A model generated the notes under the pieces. It saw nothing but the letters and a program-made list of their open reading frames with translations, ran no database searches and was not told the DNA's origin. Source: Stomorhina lunata (Eukaryota > Arthropoda > Insecta > Diptera > Rhiniidae). From it: 64,000 nucleotides of DNA. Both the position numbers and the translations under genes were made by a program. Shown piece after piece: positions 1 through 11,190 of this stretch (position 1 is the stretch's first letter; each line of letters opens with the position of its first letter). The DNA is taken from contig OW121745.1 in NCBI GenBank assembly GCA_933228675.1, positions 467,346 through 531,345 of the forward strand. The letters run 5' to 3'.

Positions 1-1430
1 TTTAGCCGACTTAAATCCAATTTCAACTTTGTTTCTATCTGTATTGGTTTCGGAGATATGATGTTACTGATTTCTCCCTTTTCTACCCTGTTTTACCTTC
101 TAGGAGGTTGAATTTCACAAAAGTACCGAACACGTGTCCCTTGGTTTTAAGTGCCGATCTCAGAACAATTTAGTTTTTGTTTCTATCACTTTTGGTTTAG
201 AAGATATATTTTACAGATTTTTACCCCCAAAATTTAAAAAAAGTACCAAACTCGTAGTTATTTTTTTCAATGTCCATCGACCAGTCAATAAATTATACTT
301 CTGGCTTCATTAGTCTTAAAGATATCCATGGCTAAAAACCAAAAAACCTATCCTTGAATATTTTCCCTTTTTTACCCTTTTGTACCCCATTAATCGCAAA
401 AGTACCAAATACGTATTTAGTTTTTTTTAATATCTATCGGTTGCGATATAAAATGTGTTTCTATGTTTATTAGTTCAAAAGATACATATGGGTTAAAAAA
501 AGTACCAAAATATAGTTTTTACCCTTTTTTATATTTATTAGTGCCATTTTCAAAAAAGTACCAAACACGTGTCCCCTTATTTTTGTAGGCGATTCAAATC
601 CAATTTCAACTTTGTTTCTGTCTATGTTGGTTTCGAAGATATGATGTTACTAATTTCTCCCTTTTCTACCCTGTTTTGCCCGCTAGGCGGCCGATTTTCA
701 AAAAAGTACCGAACACGTGTCCCTTAATTTTTAGTGCTAATCTCAAGCCAATTTAATTTTCGCTTCTATCGCTGTTGGTTAAGGAGATATAATGTTACCG
801 ATTTTTCCCTTTTTTACCCTTTTAATTGAAAAAAGTACCAAACACGTATTTAATATTTTGTACTGGGCAATCGACCTCCCTATAAATTTTATTGGTAGCT
901 TTATTGGTTCAAGTCAAATACAAAGAAAAAGAAAAATGGACCTACCCTAAATTTTTTTCCCCGCTTTTCCCCCTTTTTGAACCCTGAATCAAAAAAGTAC
1001 CAAACACGTGTCTAATATTTTTTTCTTGTTTACCGGCTCCGTTTTGAATTTTGTTACTCTGTTGATTGGTTCAAAAGATACACATGGGTTTAAAAAAGTA
1101 CCAACATTTCATTTTTACCCTTTTTACCCCCTATTTGTCCCATCTGCTAAAAAGTACCAAACACGTGTCTACTTATTTTTGCAGCTGATCCCAACGCAAT
1201 TTCAATTTTGGGCCTATGACGTTTACTTCCGGAGATACAGCATTACTAATTTTTCCCTTTTTTACCCCCTTAGAGGCCGAATTTCCAAAAATCCCGTCTT
1301 AGTGGATCTATACTTTGAAAAAGGTACCAGCTGTCAAAATTTCAGCTCTCTAGCTTTAGCCGTTTGGGCTGTGCGATGATGAGTCAGTCAGTCAGTCAGT
1401 CAGTCACGTTAGAGTTTTATATATATAGAT
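1..1430. repeat. Degenerate tandem array, GTACC/CACGTG family, copy 1
   Basis: The core AAAGTACCAAACACGTGTC, or a close variant, recurs near 123, 241, 398, 499, 554, 702, 831, 993, 1094 and 1149, mostly 60-160 bp apart. Between cores lie T-rich stretches with recurring phrases such as TTGGTTTAGAAGATAT and TTTTTACCC. The right end carries five TCAG units (from 1381) followed by CACGTTAGAGTTTTATATATA; the same end closes a second copy at 50975-51010. Open frames inside are low-complexity shadows. I do not recognise the family. No transposase, tRNA promoter or LTR is visible. The left edge lies outside the window. Confidence 0.6.
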
Positions 1431-1436
1431 ATATAG

Positions 1437-1824
1437 ATATATAGATTATCACATGTACACCAGGAGTATATTTTTTCTCTTGTTGTTTAAAAGTGTGTTT
1501 CAATCAAAAATTTTAAAATTTTTGTCTAATTTTTGGTATTTTTTCGATATTTTCGGTGTTTATAAACCGATTTTAATGAAATTTAATAGCCTTCATTGCG
1601 GGAGAATTTCCTGATCTGATCATAATTGATATATAATTTATGTAAGTCAATCCTCCAGGGGCTTCAGAAACTTGATTTCAACAGACAGACAAACGGACGG
1701 ACATCGCTTAATCGATTCTGAGTCGATCGGTATAATTTTTGTGGGGTCTACGATCACTAAGAAAAAATTACAAATGGAATCACAAACTTATAACACCCTT
1801 TCACCTATTGGTGAAGGGTATAAA
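1437..1824 (-). mobile_element. Helentron-like 5'-end fragment, reverse orientation
   Basis: Read on the minus strand this matches the first ~390 bp of the elements at 19517 and 46132: the palindrome TACCCTTCACC/GGTGAAAGGGT near 1800-1824, a GTAGACCCCA block, GATCGACTCAGAATCG, a GTCYGTCY stretch (1681-1705 on the plus strand), then the TTGAAATCAAGTTTCTGAAG block. GTCY repeats beside a conserved core are the hallmark of dipteran mini-me/DINE-1 elements, which are classed with Helentrons. The element is truncated at its inner end. Confidence 0.65.
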
Positions 1825-2445
1825 AAGATAATTAATATTATTGCTTCGTTTATGTTGTCACTCTACTGTAGATATAAGTTATGTCGGTATGCCATCTAGA
1901 AGCTCTTCAAACTTGATTTCAGCATACCCAAATATGTCTTAAATAAGTGACTTTTGAACATTATGATGGTCTTTATTAATATCCTTCGTAAGTGTTGTTG
2001 CCAAAAGTCTAATGTAAATAGGTCCGCTATATATTATTATTAAAGCAACCATTTAATCGGTCCTCTAACTTTAAAGATATATGCATTTACGAAATGTTAC
2101 CATGTTTTGTAATTTCTGAAATTGTTTGTATTTCAATCTACCTCCATAATGTTTTAGACCCGATATAAAACAACGTTATTCACTTATTAAAATATTATTC
2201 ATATATCGCCTAAAAATGAAATGTATTAGAACATACTTACAGAAAATCAAATCAGAAAATCAATAAACATACGGTTAGGGACAAAATTGTTCACGAAATA
2301 AAATTTAATGAGAACTTGTTTAAAATTTTTATGTTTTACACATATTTAAAAAAATTTTAAGTTAATTAAATACATTATGTATTTTTAATACAAACTCGGA
2401 AACAATTTTAAGTAAATTAAGAATCGTTATAATTTAAAATGTTTT
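1825..2445. repeat. Old Helentron-like internal sequence, paralogue of 62880-63457
   Basis: The stretch containing ACTTTTGAACATTATGATGG, CTAATGTAAATAGGTCCGCT and the run ending AATTTAAAATGTTTTTA is repeated at 62880-63457, and in part at 61850-62230. No coding capacity is seen. At 2446 the paralogy breaks where the next Helentron begins, and it resumes at 11552, so this block is the pre-existing substrate. Confidence 0.5.
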
Positions 2446-4353
2446 TATCACCAATAGGTGAAAGTTTGTGCATCCGTTTGTAATTGTCTTATTAGTGATC
2501 GTAGACCACATAAAAATTATACCGATCGACTCAGAATCGGGAGAAGAATCGATTAAGCGATGTCCGTCTGTCTGTCCGTCCGTCTGTCTGTTGAAATCAA
2601 TGAAGGCTATTAAATTTCATCAAAATCGGTTTATAAACACCTGAAATATCGAAAAAATACCAAAAATTAGACGAAAATTTAAAAATTTTTTATTGAAAAA
2701 CACTTTTAAATAACGAGAGAAAAAATATATTCATGGTGTACAAGTGATAATATATTATATATCAGATTTTAGCAAATTTTTCCCCAAACCACTCTTTATC
2801 AAGATCGGTCCATAAACAACTGAGATATCGCCAAAAGTACGCATTAGAGAAAGTTTGTTGAAAAAATGAAATGCAGAAATAGGAAAAACCATCCTCCTGG
2901 AGCACGGACATACATAAATATTATATCAGATTTTAGGAAGTTCCCCGCCAAGCACGTTATTCAATTTTTTCAAAAGCGGTCCATAAACAACTGATATATC
3001 GCCAAAACACTACTTTTGGTGTACAGCAAATTGCCCAAAGTACGTGTCTAAAAAATTTTGTTTACATTTTGTAAGTATTGTTTCCGCAATATCTCAGGTG
3101 TTTATAAACCGATTGTGATGAAATTTGACAGCGTCCTTTGCGGGAGGATTTCCTAAAACCTGATATACAAACTTCACAAATCTGATTGTGAATACCATTC
3201 AAATTGTATCGATCGACTCAGAATCGGCAGGAGAATTGACTTCGCGACGTCCGTCCGTCCTTCCGTCCATCTGCCTGTCCGTATGCCTTTTGAAGTCAAG
3301 TTTTTGCAGCTCCTGTTTTGTCGATATCTCAGATGTTTATTTTGATGAAATTTAATAGCGTTCTTCGCAGTGGATTACCTAAGTTCTGCTGCATTCGGTA
3401 ATTTCGGGTAGATATAATTTAGTGTTTAAGCGATATTTCAGGTGTTTTGATCGACAATGATGAAATTCGGGGTGGGACGATATCCTAAAATTTTACGTAA
3501 AATGCATGTGGGTATACCTTCCAGGAGCTCCACAAATCTGGTTTTAGCTGACAGACACACTGCACTTATCTTAATTTTGTGTCTGACTTTTGAACATTAT
3601 GATAATATTTGAGAATGTATTATATTTCAAATTATAGGTAATCTTCCTTGCAAGTACAAAAAATGCAGCTAAGTACATGATTTGCATTCAGAACCTACAT
3701 ATGTATCTCACATATCAACGAAAATTTAGATTTTTTTAATGCAATTGGGAGAAATCTGTCCGCCTAAGGCAATCTCTTAGTAGCTAATAAATGACAAATT
3801 TTAATAGATACGATAATGACATTTAGAATAAAGACGTTGTACAATATCGTTATTCAGCGCGATAGCGTCTAAAATAAACTTTCTAGAGGGATTGAAAATG
3901 GTTCGCCCATTTTAGTGAAATCTCCCATATAACCCCGACCGGGAATCACTTTAATGCTGCTAAATTAAATCACATTATAACTGCACAAAGAACTAGAGCA
4001 AAACTTTCCACACATCTATCGTACAGATCGGAAGAACAATACATCCCAAATATTATGGATGAAGTATTTATCTTAATTAGTTAACTAACTTCAGATTAAT
4101 AAGTAAATCTTCAATAACTTTTCCGATAAAGCTGATATCCATCCAAAAGCTATATATTTCCCGTATGTATCTAAAACTAAGAGTGTATACCCTATTATTC
4201 TAAGGCTTGTATACATTGACAAAACAATCATTATTAAAGCTTTGATCTTTATCGGTCCACTCACTTCAGAGTTTTACATAACTAATCAAGAACTTTTACT
4301 AGTTGGATTATAAGTACATTTGGAAGCATCTTTTCTGCATGGTTTATCTGATC

Positions 4354-4894
4354 TGTTGCCGCCGAAATCTACATAATTATAAATTATTTTATTTTTTATT
4401 AATCAGTCTTCAATAATACTAACAAACGCTAATATTATTTGCAATTTACTTTATTTATAATTTCATTAATTATACTTGAGGTACTTCCCTTTGTTTTCTT
4501 AAATTTGTTCATTTGTTATTTACTTCTTTAAAGTAATTTTCTTTACATATGTATCTACATCTACTTGTATGTTTGACTATATGTGCATATGAATATTAAT
4601 TTCTCCTTGAAATTAGTTCTAAAAAAAAATAACTTGTTTACAAAAACTAACGGTCCTTTGCTATGTATCACGTAGACATCCGAAGTTATTTAAAGAATAA
4701 CTTTAAATGATAATTGGAGTTTGGTCAAAGGCACGGAAGCCTACAAAATTGTTTTAAAGCTCTCGCGAAATCTCTCGCTACGACTTTTAAATAAAATTAA
4801 ATTAAATAAAAATTAATAAAGTTAATGAGTGCTATTAGAAGTTTTGTGTGTTTATTATTTAAAGACCGTGTCTTAGTTGAAGACTAACTCAACA
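4354..4894 (+). repeat. BEL 5' LTR
   Basis: Starts TGTTGCCGCCG and ends CTAACTCAACA, with TG...CA termini. It is the same length as the 3' LTR and I found no mismatch by eye. The 291-bp leader that follows (4895-5185) is rich in AAAACAATTTTT repeats and contains no TGG near the LTR edge. Confidence 0.93.
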
Positions 4895-5185
4895 TTCTTT
4901 AAAACAATTTTTTAAAACAATTTTATTTTTAAAAAGAAAAAACAATTTTTGCAATTTTATAAGCATTTTTATATACTAAAAAATAAAACAATTTTGCAAA
5001 TTTTGAAAACAATTTTTGTGATTTAAAACAACAAAAAAAATTATTAATTCTTCAAGAAATTTTAACATAAATAAAAGAAACGGTTTCGCGTTAATAAATA
5101 AATTACACTGTGTAACTGTTAAAAAAAAAAATATTACTTCTTCAAGAAGAATTATCACATGGTGAATAAAAAATAAGAAAATAAA

Positions 5186-8100
5186 ATGAGTGAAAGTGAA
5201 CTTTCGGGAAAAGAATTTAACTGCAAAAAATGTAAAGCAGTAGATAATGATCGAATGGTACAGTGTGACAAGTGCGATCAGTGGTACCATTACGATTGTG
5301 TTGCTGTAAACAGTGGAGTAGCTGATGAGAGCTGGAGTTGTGAAGGTTGTCATTTAGCCTCGGGAGGAAGCCAGACAACTATTGAAGATAATAATCCACC
5401 TAAGGGTAATTCTATGGATCTACTAGTTCAGCCGCAAGCAACATCGTCACCGACAATAACAGGAGAGAATGAGCAAATGGCAAGTAAGACTACTACAGAA
5501 AATCACAATAGGAACCTATCCTCAACAGGCACGTATGTTAATGCGCCAATTCACGTTCAGCAGAATAATAGCAATATGCGGGTTAGTTACTCTACAGGAG
5601 AACCAGTAAAACGAACAACGTCTACTGCACCTACAACCTCGCTTTCATTTCCATTTAATAAAAATCAACAAAAATCAAATGCAAACCAACAGAATGTTTC
5701 TTTTTCACCTCATGTGGATTTACAGTTAAAGTTTTTAGAAGAGCAACAACGTTTGCAACAAGAATTTCTCGAAAGAAAATATAAAATTTTATCCCAAATG
5801 GATGAAAGTGCACAATTTCAACAAAACCCCTTCAATATGTCCAATAATTTAAATTTCATGGCAGGGCCTACATCATCCCAACTGGCAGCGCGTCAAGCAA
5901 TTCCCCGAGATTTGCCTAATTTTAATGGTGATCCAGACGACTGGCCATTGTTTATTAGTTCTTTTGAAACCAGTACTTCGGTAGCTGGTTATTCTCACGC
6001 AGAGAATTTAATACGTCTGCAATCATGCTTAAAAGGGCGAGCCAAAGAACTGGTAAAAAGTAAGTTGATGTTACCTACGATGGTGCCAGAAATTATTCAT
6101 ACTTTGAGGATGTGCTTTGGGCGTCCGGAACACATTTTGGAACGAGTAATTGAAAAGGCAAGAAAATTACCCCAGCCTAAAGACAAATTGGAATCCATGA
6201 TAGAATTTGCACTTTGTGTAAAAAATATTTATTCAACTATGGAAACTTGCAAAATGGAAGCTCATATGAATAATCCGTTGTTGGTAAAGGAATTGCTCGA
6301 TAAATTGTCCAGCCAATACAAATTAAATTGGGCTATGTACCCGAAAGATGATCGTGTGCCAATTATAAAAACTTTTAGCGATTGGATTTTTCAAATAGCT
6401 GATGCCGCAAGCACAGTAGTTTCGATTCCACCATCGATTAAAAATGTAAATGTGAATACACATACAGAAGAAAAGCCGCCATTTAAAATAAAGTGTTGTT
6501 TGTGTAACAGTGAACATAAAATTTCATCATGTAGTGATTTCAAAAATCTTCCGTTAGATAAAAAGTGGGATATAGTGAAGAAAAATAATTTGTGCCGAAC
6601 CTGTTTAAACAGGCATAAAGGAAAATGCTTCTCCAAGAGGCAATGTGGTGAAGAAGGTTGTACTATAAGGCACCACAAATTATTACACAAATATCTAGAT
6701 GATTCTACGCCTTCAACTTCTCAACAAAATACCAGTGCAGAACAAAATAACACCGCACGTGGGGCAATTAATTCACATTCGTCTTCAGAATATAACCAAA
6801 CAAATATTTTTAGAATTTTACCAATTCGTCTTCATAAGAAAAACGGTTATATAAACACTTTCGCATTTCTTGATGAGGGATCTTCTGTGTCACTAATTGA
6901 TAAAAATATTTTTGATCTCCTTGACATTGAAGGTGTAAAACATTCCTTATGTTTAAAGTGGACTGGTAACACTACTCGCCTGGAGAATTCTTCTTTGGAA
7001 ACTTCATTAGTTATATCAGGTATGAATAATGATAAAAAGTTTACCTTACAGCGGGTTCATACTGTGGAAAATTTAGGCCTGCCCCAACAGACATTGAATA
7101 TGAACGAAATGGTTGAAAAGTATCCCTACTTGCAAGGACTTCCCATACAGTCTTATAAGAATGCAGCTCCGAGTATTTTAATTGGATTAAACAATTGGAG
7201 TGTTGCAGTGCCTTTAATGATTCGTGAAGGTCAATGGGGTCAACCAATAGCTATTAAAACGCGCTTGGGCTGGACCGTTCAGGGCTGTAGTGACACAAAT
7301 AAAGAATTCGGATGGTTGAATATTCATAATTGTGAGTGTGAAGGAAATTATAATGAGTTGCACAAACTGGTAAAGGACAGCTTTAATCTGGAAGAACCTA
7401 TACAAACATCAGTAATATCCAAGGAAGATAAAGCTATGGATGTGTTAAAGACTACATGTCAAAAAGTTAATGGTCATTATGAAGTGGGTCTATTGTGGAA
7501 AAACGAAGTTCTTATTTTACCTGAAAGTTATAACAATGCTTATAAGCGTCTCATGTGTCTGAATAAGAAAATGCAGAGAGACCCAAATTTGAGAAATGTT
7601 CTACAGGAACAAATTAATAATTTATTATCAAAAGGCTATGCCAAAAAGCTGAGTGAAGATGAAATCAGTGAAGTGTCAGAACGTGTGTGGTATCTACCGA
7701 TATTCATCATAACAAATCCCAATAAACCCGGCAAAATAAGATTGGTTTGGGATGCCGCTGCCAAATCTAATGGAGTCAGTCTTAATGACTATATAAACAG
7801 TGGTCCCGACCTATTAAAATCACTATTCGATGTGTTGTTGAGTTTTCGTGCGGGAAGAGTTGCAGTTTGCGGCGATATCGCAGAGATGTTCCATCAAATA
7901 AATGTCAGAAAAAGCGATATGCACTCTCAAAGATTTCTGTGGTGGGACGAAAATGATGACATTCTCAAGCCAAGTATTTACGTCATGCGAGCTTTAACAT
8001 TTGGCATCTCCTGTGCTCCATGCATAGCTCATTATGTGCGAGACATCAATGCTGAAGATTTCAAAGAAAAATATCCACGTGCGGTAGAAGCTATTCAGCA

Positions 8101-10615
8101 ACATCATTACGTAGATGACTTCATTGACAGTGTAGACAGCATCCAAGAAGCGATCGATTTGGCATCACAAGTAAAATTCATTCATGCTGCTGCAGGTTTC
8201 AACATTCGTAACTGGTCATCAAATAGCAGTCAAGTCATCAGACATCTACAAGAGTGTCACTTCCATGACCAAAAGCCTAAAGAGTTGGCCGACACAGAGA
8301 AGATTCTTGGTATGTATTGGGATCCTAATAAGGACTCTTTCGTTTATATTTTCAGATTTGCCAGACTTCGACGAGAGGTATTCAGTGACGAGATCATACC
8401 GACCAAACGAGAACTGCTCCAGGTGCTGATGTCAATTTTCGACCCTCTAGGTCTAATTTCATGCTACACAACTACCTTAAAAATTATTCTACAAGAAGTC
8501 TGGCGATCTGGGATTGAGTGGGATTCAGAACTACCTGATTCATTGTTAGTCAAATGGCAGAAGTGGAAGGTGGCGATCTCACACATAGCTGCTGTTGAAA
8601 TACCTCGATGTTACTCTACACATCTAAGTGAGGCAACTCGTGCGGAGCTTCATACTTTTACTGATGCTGGTGAATACGCTTATGCAGCCGTCTGTTACAT
8701 TCGAGTGATTTATCAAGGCAATTATGACGTCTCTATCGTTGCTGCAAAATCTAAGGTAGCGCCATTAAAACCCGTTTCAATACCAAGGTTGGAGCTTCAA
8801 GCTGCTGTTATGGGTGCGAAATTAGCCAACAAAGTGGCAAATATGCAGCGCGTAAAATTTACTTCAAAGTATTTTTGGTCCGATTCCAAGACGGTTCTAC
8901 AATGGTTGCGAATGGATCCGAAAAAATTTCAACAATTTGTTATGCATCGTGTAGGCGAAATATTAGAAACAACAGAAGCAACACAGTGGCGATGGGTACC
9001 CTCAAAAATGAATCCAGCAGATTTTGCGACAAAAGCACAGACAGTGTGGGAATTTCCAATGTGGCTGGATGGTCCAAATTTTCTACATGAAGATGAATCA
9101 ACGTGGCCTATTTGTGACAGATTTGATGAAAGTAATCAAGAAGAAATTAGACATCATTTTTTACACATCAACAAAGCTGAAAATCAACTGCCCTTCAACT
9201 ATGAATATTTTTCCAATTGGAGAAGACTGTATCGTGCCGTTGCTACATTTATACTCTACTTGGGTAAACTCAAAGCGCGTTCTAAAGGCAGTAAACCTCC
9301 AGAAGAATTGTCATTTGAGATGATACAACAAGCGAAATCCATTTTATTCCGAGATGCTCAACATATTGAATTTCATAGCGAAATATATAATTTGAAAAAG
9401 GGTAAGAAAATTGAAAAAGACAGTAAATTAATATCTTTGAATGTCTTTATAGATGACGATGACATATTGAGAGCTAGAGGACGTACATCATTTCTAAATC
9501 ATGAAGATGTAATAGTGCTGCCTTCAAATCACCATATTACATTCCTACTAGTTCGCCACACACATGAAACTTTTCATCATATGTCACATGAAACCGTCAT
9601 CAATAACCTCAGAAGTCGTTTTTATATACCCAAATTACGAGTACTCTTCAAGAAAGTTAGGAAATCGTGTCAGAAGTGTAAAAATACAACCGCTGTACCA
9701 ATTATGTCTCAGATGTCTACATTACCACCTGCAAGGTTGGCAAGTTTTGAAAGGCCGTTTACTTTTGTGGGCATAGATTACTTTGGGCCACTTTACGTTA
9801 CCGTTAGCAGGAGAAAGGAAAAGAGATGGGGTGTGCTCTTCACATGTCTCACCGTACGAGCAGTACACTTGGAAATTGCACACAGCCTAGACACCAGCTC
9901 ATGTGTCATGAGCATTAACAACTTTATGGCTCGAAGAGGTATACCGAGAGAAATTTATACTGATAATGGGACAAATTTTAGAGCAGCGTCCAAAATATTT
10001 ACTGCCGAAGTTGATCATAAAACGATTTCAAAAGAATTCAACCCGCCAGCAGCGCCCCACATGGGTGGATCCTGGGAGAGACTAGTTCGTTCAGTCAAAA
10101 CCGCCTTATATCAAATATGTCCACATATGAACTTCAACGATGAAACCTTAAAAGGCACCATGGCTGAAGTAGAGTTCATCATAAACTCCAGACCTCTTAC
10201 GTTTGTGTCGTTAGAATCCTGTGATGATGAAGCTCTTACACCCAATCACTTATTGTTGGGATCATTCAATGGCCTCAAGCCCATAAACTACAAAGAATTT
10301 GATTTGCGACAACGCTGGACCAGTACGAAGCTATTCGCTGATAAATTTTGGCATCGGTGGCTGAAAGAATATGTACCAACACTAATCAAAAGACCTAAAT
10401 GGCATGAAAAAACAGCTCCACTGCAAGTTGGCGATATTGTCGTCATAGTTGATGAAAATCTACCACGACATTGCTGGCCGAAAGGAAAAATAATTGAAGC
10501 CCTCATGGCGAAAGATGGTCAAGTGCGACAGGCAACAGTCCAAACACAATGTGGTGTTCTTCAAAGACCAACAGCTAAGCTAGCAAAATTAGACGTCGGC
10601 AATAATTTGAGGTAA
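5186..10615 (+). CDS. BEL/Pao gag-pol polyprotein with N-terminal PHD finger
   Basis: This 1,809-aa polyprotein would be cleaved into capsid, protease, reverse transcriptase, RNase H and integrase for cytoplasmic reverse transcription and nuclear integration. Residues ~12-55 form a C4HC3 PHD zinc finger (CKKC, CDKC, WYHYDC, WSCEGC). A DUF1759-type gag domain spans ~239-400 and Cys/His knuckles ~436-500. The Pao protease motif FLDEGSS is at ~562. RT has the box YVDDF at 975-979, and RNase H has TDAG near 1160. Integrase has an HHCC finger at ~1459-1497, then D1531, D1593 and E1631. The C-terminal DUF5641-like domain lies at ~1716-1806. The ATG at 5186 is the first in frame and directly precedes the PHD finger. 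There are no internal stops. No env gene follows. Confidence 0.95.
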   Translation: MSESELSGKEFNCKKCKAVDNDRMVQCDKCDQWYHYDCVAVNSGVADESWSCEGCHLASGGSQTTIEDNNPPKGNSMDLLVQPQATSSPTITGENEQMASKTTTENHNRNLSSTGTYVNAPIHVQQNNSNMRVSYSTGEPVKRTTSTAPTTSLSFPFNKNQQKSNANQQNVSFSPHVDLQLKFLEEQQRLQQEFLERKYKILSQMDESAQFQQNPFNMSNNLNFMAGPTSSQLAARQAIPRDLPNFNGDPDDWPLFISSFETSTSVAGYSHAENLIRLQSCLKGRAKELVKSKLMLPTMVPEIIHTLRMCFGRPEHILERVIEKARKLPQPKDKLESMIEFALCVKNIYSTMETCKMEAHMNNPLLVKELLDKLSSQYKLNWAMYPKDDRVPIIKTFSDWIFQIADAASTVVSIPPSIKNVNVNTHTEEKPPFKIKCCLCNSEHKISSCSDFKNLPLDKKWDIVKKNNLCRTCLNRHKGKCFSKRQCGEEGCTIRHHKLLHKYLDDSTPSTSQQNTSAEQNNTARGAINSHSSSEYNQTNIFRILPIRLHKKNGYINTFAFLDEGSSVSLIDKNIFDLLDIEGVKHSLCLKWTGNTTRLENSSLETSLVISGMNNDKKFTLQRVHTVENLGLPQQTLNMNEMVEKYPYLQGLPIQSYKNAAPSILIGLNNWSVAVPLMIREGQWGQPIAIKTRLGWTVQGCSDTNKEFGWLNIHNCECEGNYNELHKLVKDSFNLEEPIQTSVISKEDKAMDVLKTTCQKVNGHYEVGLLWKNEVLILPESYNNAYKRLMCLNKKMQRDPNLRNVLQEQINNLLSKGYAKKLSEDEISEVSERVWYLPIFIITNPNKPGKIRLVWDAAAKSNGVSLNDYINSGPDLLKSLFDVLLSFRAGRVAVCGDIAEMFHQINVRKSDMHSQRFLWWDENDDILKPSIYVMRALTFGISCAPCIAHYVRDINAEDFKEKYPRAVEAIQQHHYVDDFIDSVDSIQEAIDLASQVKFIHAAAGFNIRNWSSNSSQVIRHLQECHFHDQKPKELADTEKILGMYWDPNKDSFVYIFRFARLRREVFSDEIIPTKRELLQVLMSIFDPLGLISCYTTTLKIILQEVWRSGIEWDSELPDSLLVKWQKWKVAISHIAAVEIPRCYSTHLSEATRAELHTFTDAGEYAYAAVCYIRVIYQGNYDVSIVAAKSKVAPLKPVSIPRLELQAAVMGAKLANKVANMQRVKFTSKYFWSDSKTVLQWLRMDPKKFQQFVMHRVGEILETTEATQWRWVPSKMNPADFATKAQTVWEFPMWLDGPNFLHEDESTWPICDRFDESNQEEIRHHFLHINKAENQLPFNYEYFSNWRRLYRAVATFILYLGKLKARSKGSKPPEELSFEMIQQAKSILFRDAQHIEFHSEIYNLKKGKKIEKDSKLISLNVFIDDDDILRARGRTSFLNHEDVIVLPSNHHITFLLVRHTHETFHHMSHETVINNLRSRFYIPKLRVLFKKVRKSCQKCKNTTAVPIMSQMSTLPPARLASFERPFTFVGIDYFGPLYVTVSRRKEKRWGVLFTCLTVRAVHLEIAHSLDTSSCVMSINNFMARRGIPREIYTDNGTNFRAASKIFTAEVDHKTISKEFNPPAAPHMGGSWERLVRSVKTALYQICPHMNFNDETLKGTMAEVEFIINSRPLTFVSLESCDDEALTPNHLLLGSFNGLKPINYKEFDLRQRWTSTKLFADKFWHRWLKEYVPTLIKRPKWHEKTAPLQVGDIVVIVDENLPRHCWPKGKIIEALMAKDGQVRQATVQTQCGVLQRPTAKLAKLDVGNNLR

Positions 10616-10638
10616 ACTCGTCCCGTGGGCTCATTTAC

Positions 10639-10649
10639 GAGGGGGAGAA
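10639..10649 (+). other. BEL polypurine tract
   Basis: GAGGGGGAGAA lies directly against the TG of the 3' LTR, 23 bp after the polyprotein stop. It is the expected primer site for plus-strand DNA synthesis. Confidence 0.85.
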
Positions 10650-11190
10650 TGTTGCCGCCGAAATCTACATAATTATAAATTATTTTATTTTTTATTAATC
10701 AGTCTTCAATAATACTAACAAACGCTAATATTATTTGCAATTTACTTTATTTATAATTTCATTAATTATACTTGAGGTACTTCCCTTTGTTTTCTTAAAT
10801 TTGTTCATTTGTTATTTACTTCTTTAAAGTAATTTTCTTTACATATGTATCTACATCTACTTGTATGTTTGACTATATGTGCATATGAATATTAATTTCT
10901 CCTTGAAATTAGTTCTAAAAAAAAATAACTTGTTTACAAAAACTAACGGTCCTTTGCTATGTATCACGTAGACATCCGAAGTTATTTAAAGAATAACTTT
11001 AAATGATAATTGGAGTTTGGTCAAAGGCACGGAAGCCTACAAAATTGTTTTAAAGCTCTCGCGAAATCTCTCGCTACGACTTTTAAATAAAATTAAATTA
11101 AATAAAAATTAATAAAGTTAATGAGTGCTATTAGAAGTTTTGTGTGTTTATTATTTAAAGACCGTGTCTTAGTTGAAGACTAACTCAACA
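10650..11190 (+). repeat. BEL 3' LTR
   Basis: 541 bp, TGTTGCCGCCG to CTAACTCAACA, followed by the TGATC duplication and then resumed Helentron sequence (TATCGAACTTTATTAAAC). Confidence 0.93.

Larger units (their letters stand above)
4354..11190 (+). mobile_element. Complete BEL/Pao LTR retrotransposon
   Basis: The 6,837-bp element has two 541-bp LTRs that look identical by eye, one uninterrupted 1,809-codon gag-pol frame, a polypurine tract and a 5-bp target duplication TGATC (4349-4353 and 11191-11195). Five-base duplications are usual for BEL/Pao. The undisturbed Helentron sequence around the target can be seen near 48330-48345. Identical LTRs and an open polyprotein indicate a very recent insertion, possibly still competent. 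Confidence 0.93.

Noticed and set aside
1008..1379. Open frames across the GTACC arrays (also 31681-31971, 50603-50803)
   Set aside because: They arise from low-complexity repeat units, start inside repeats, share no domain, and change frame between copies.
1..1430. Regular spaced repeats resembling a CRISPR array
   Set aside because: Units are degenerate, spacing is uneven, there are no cas genes, and the host is plainly eukaryotic.
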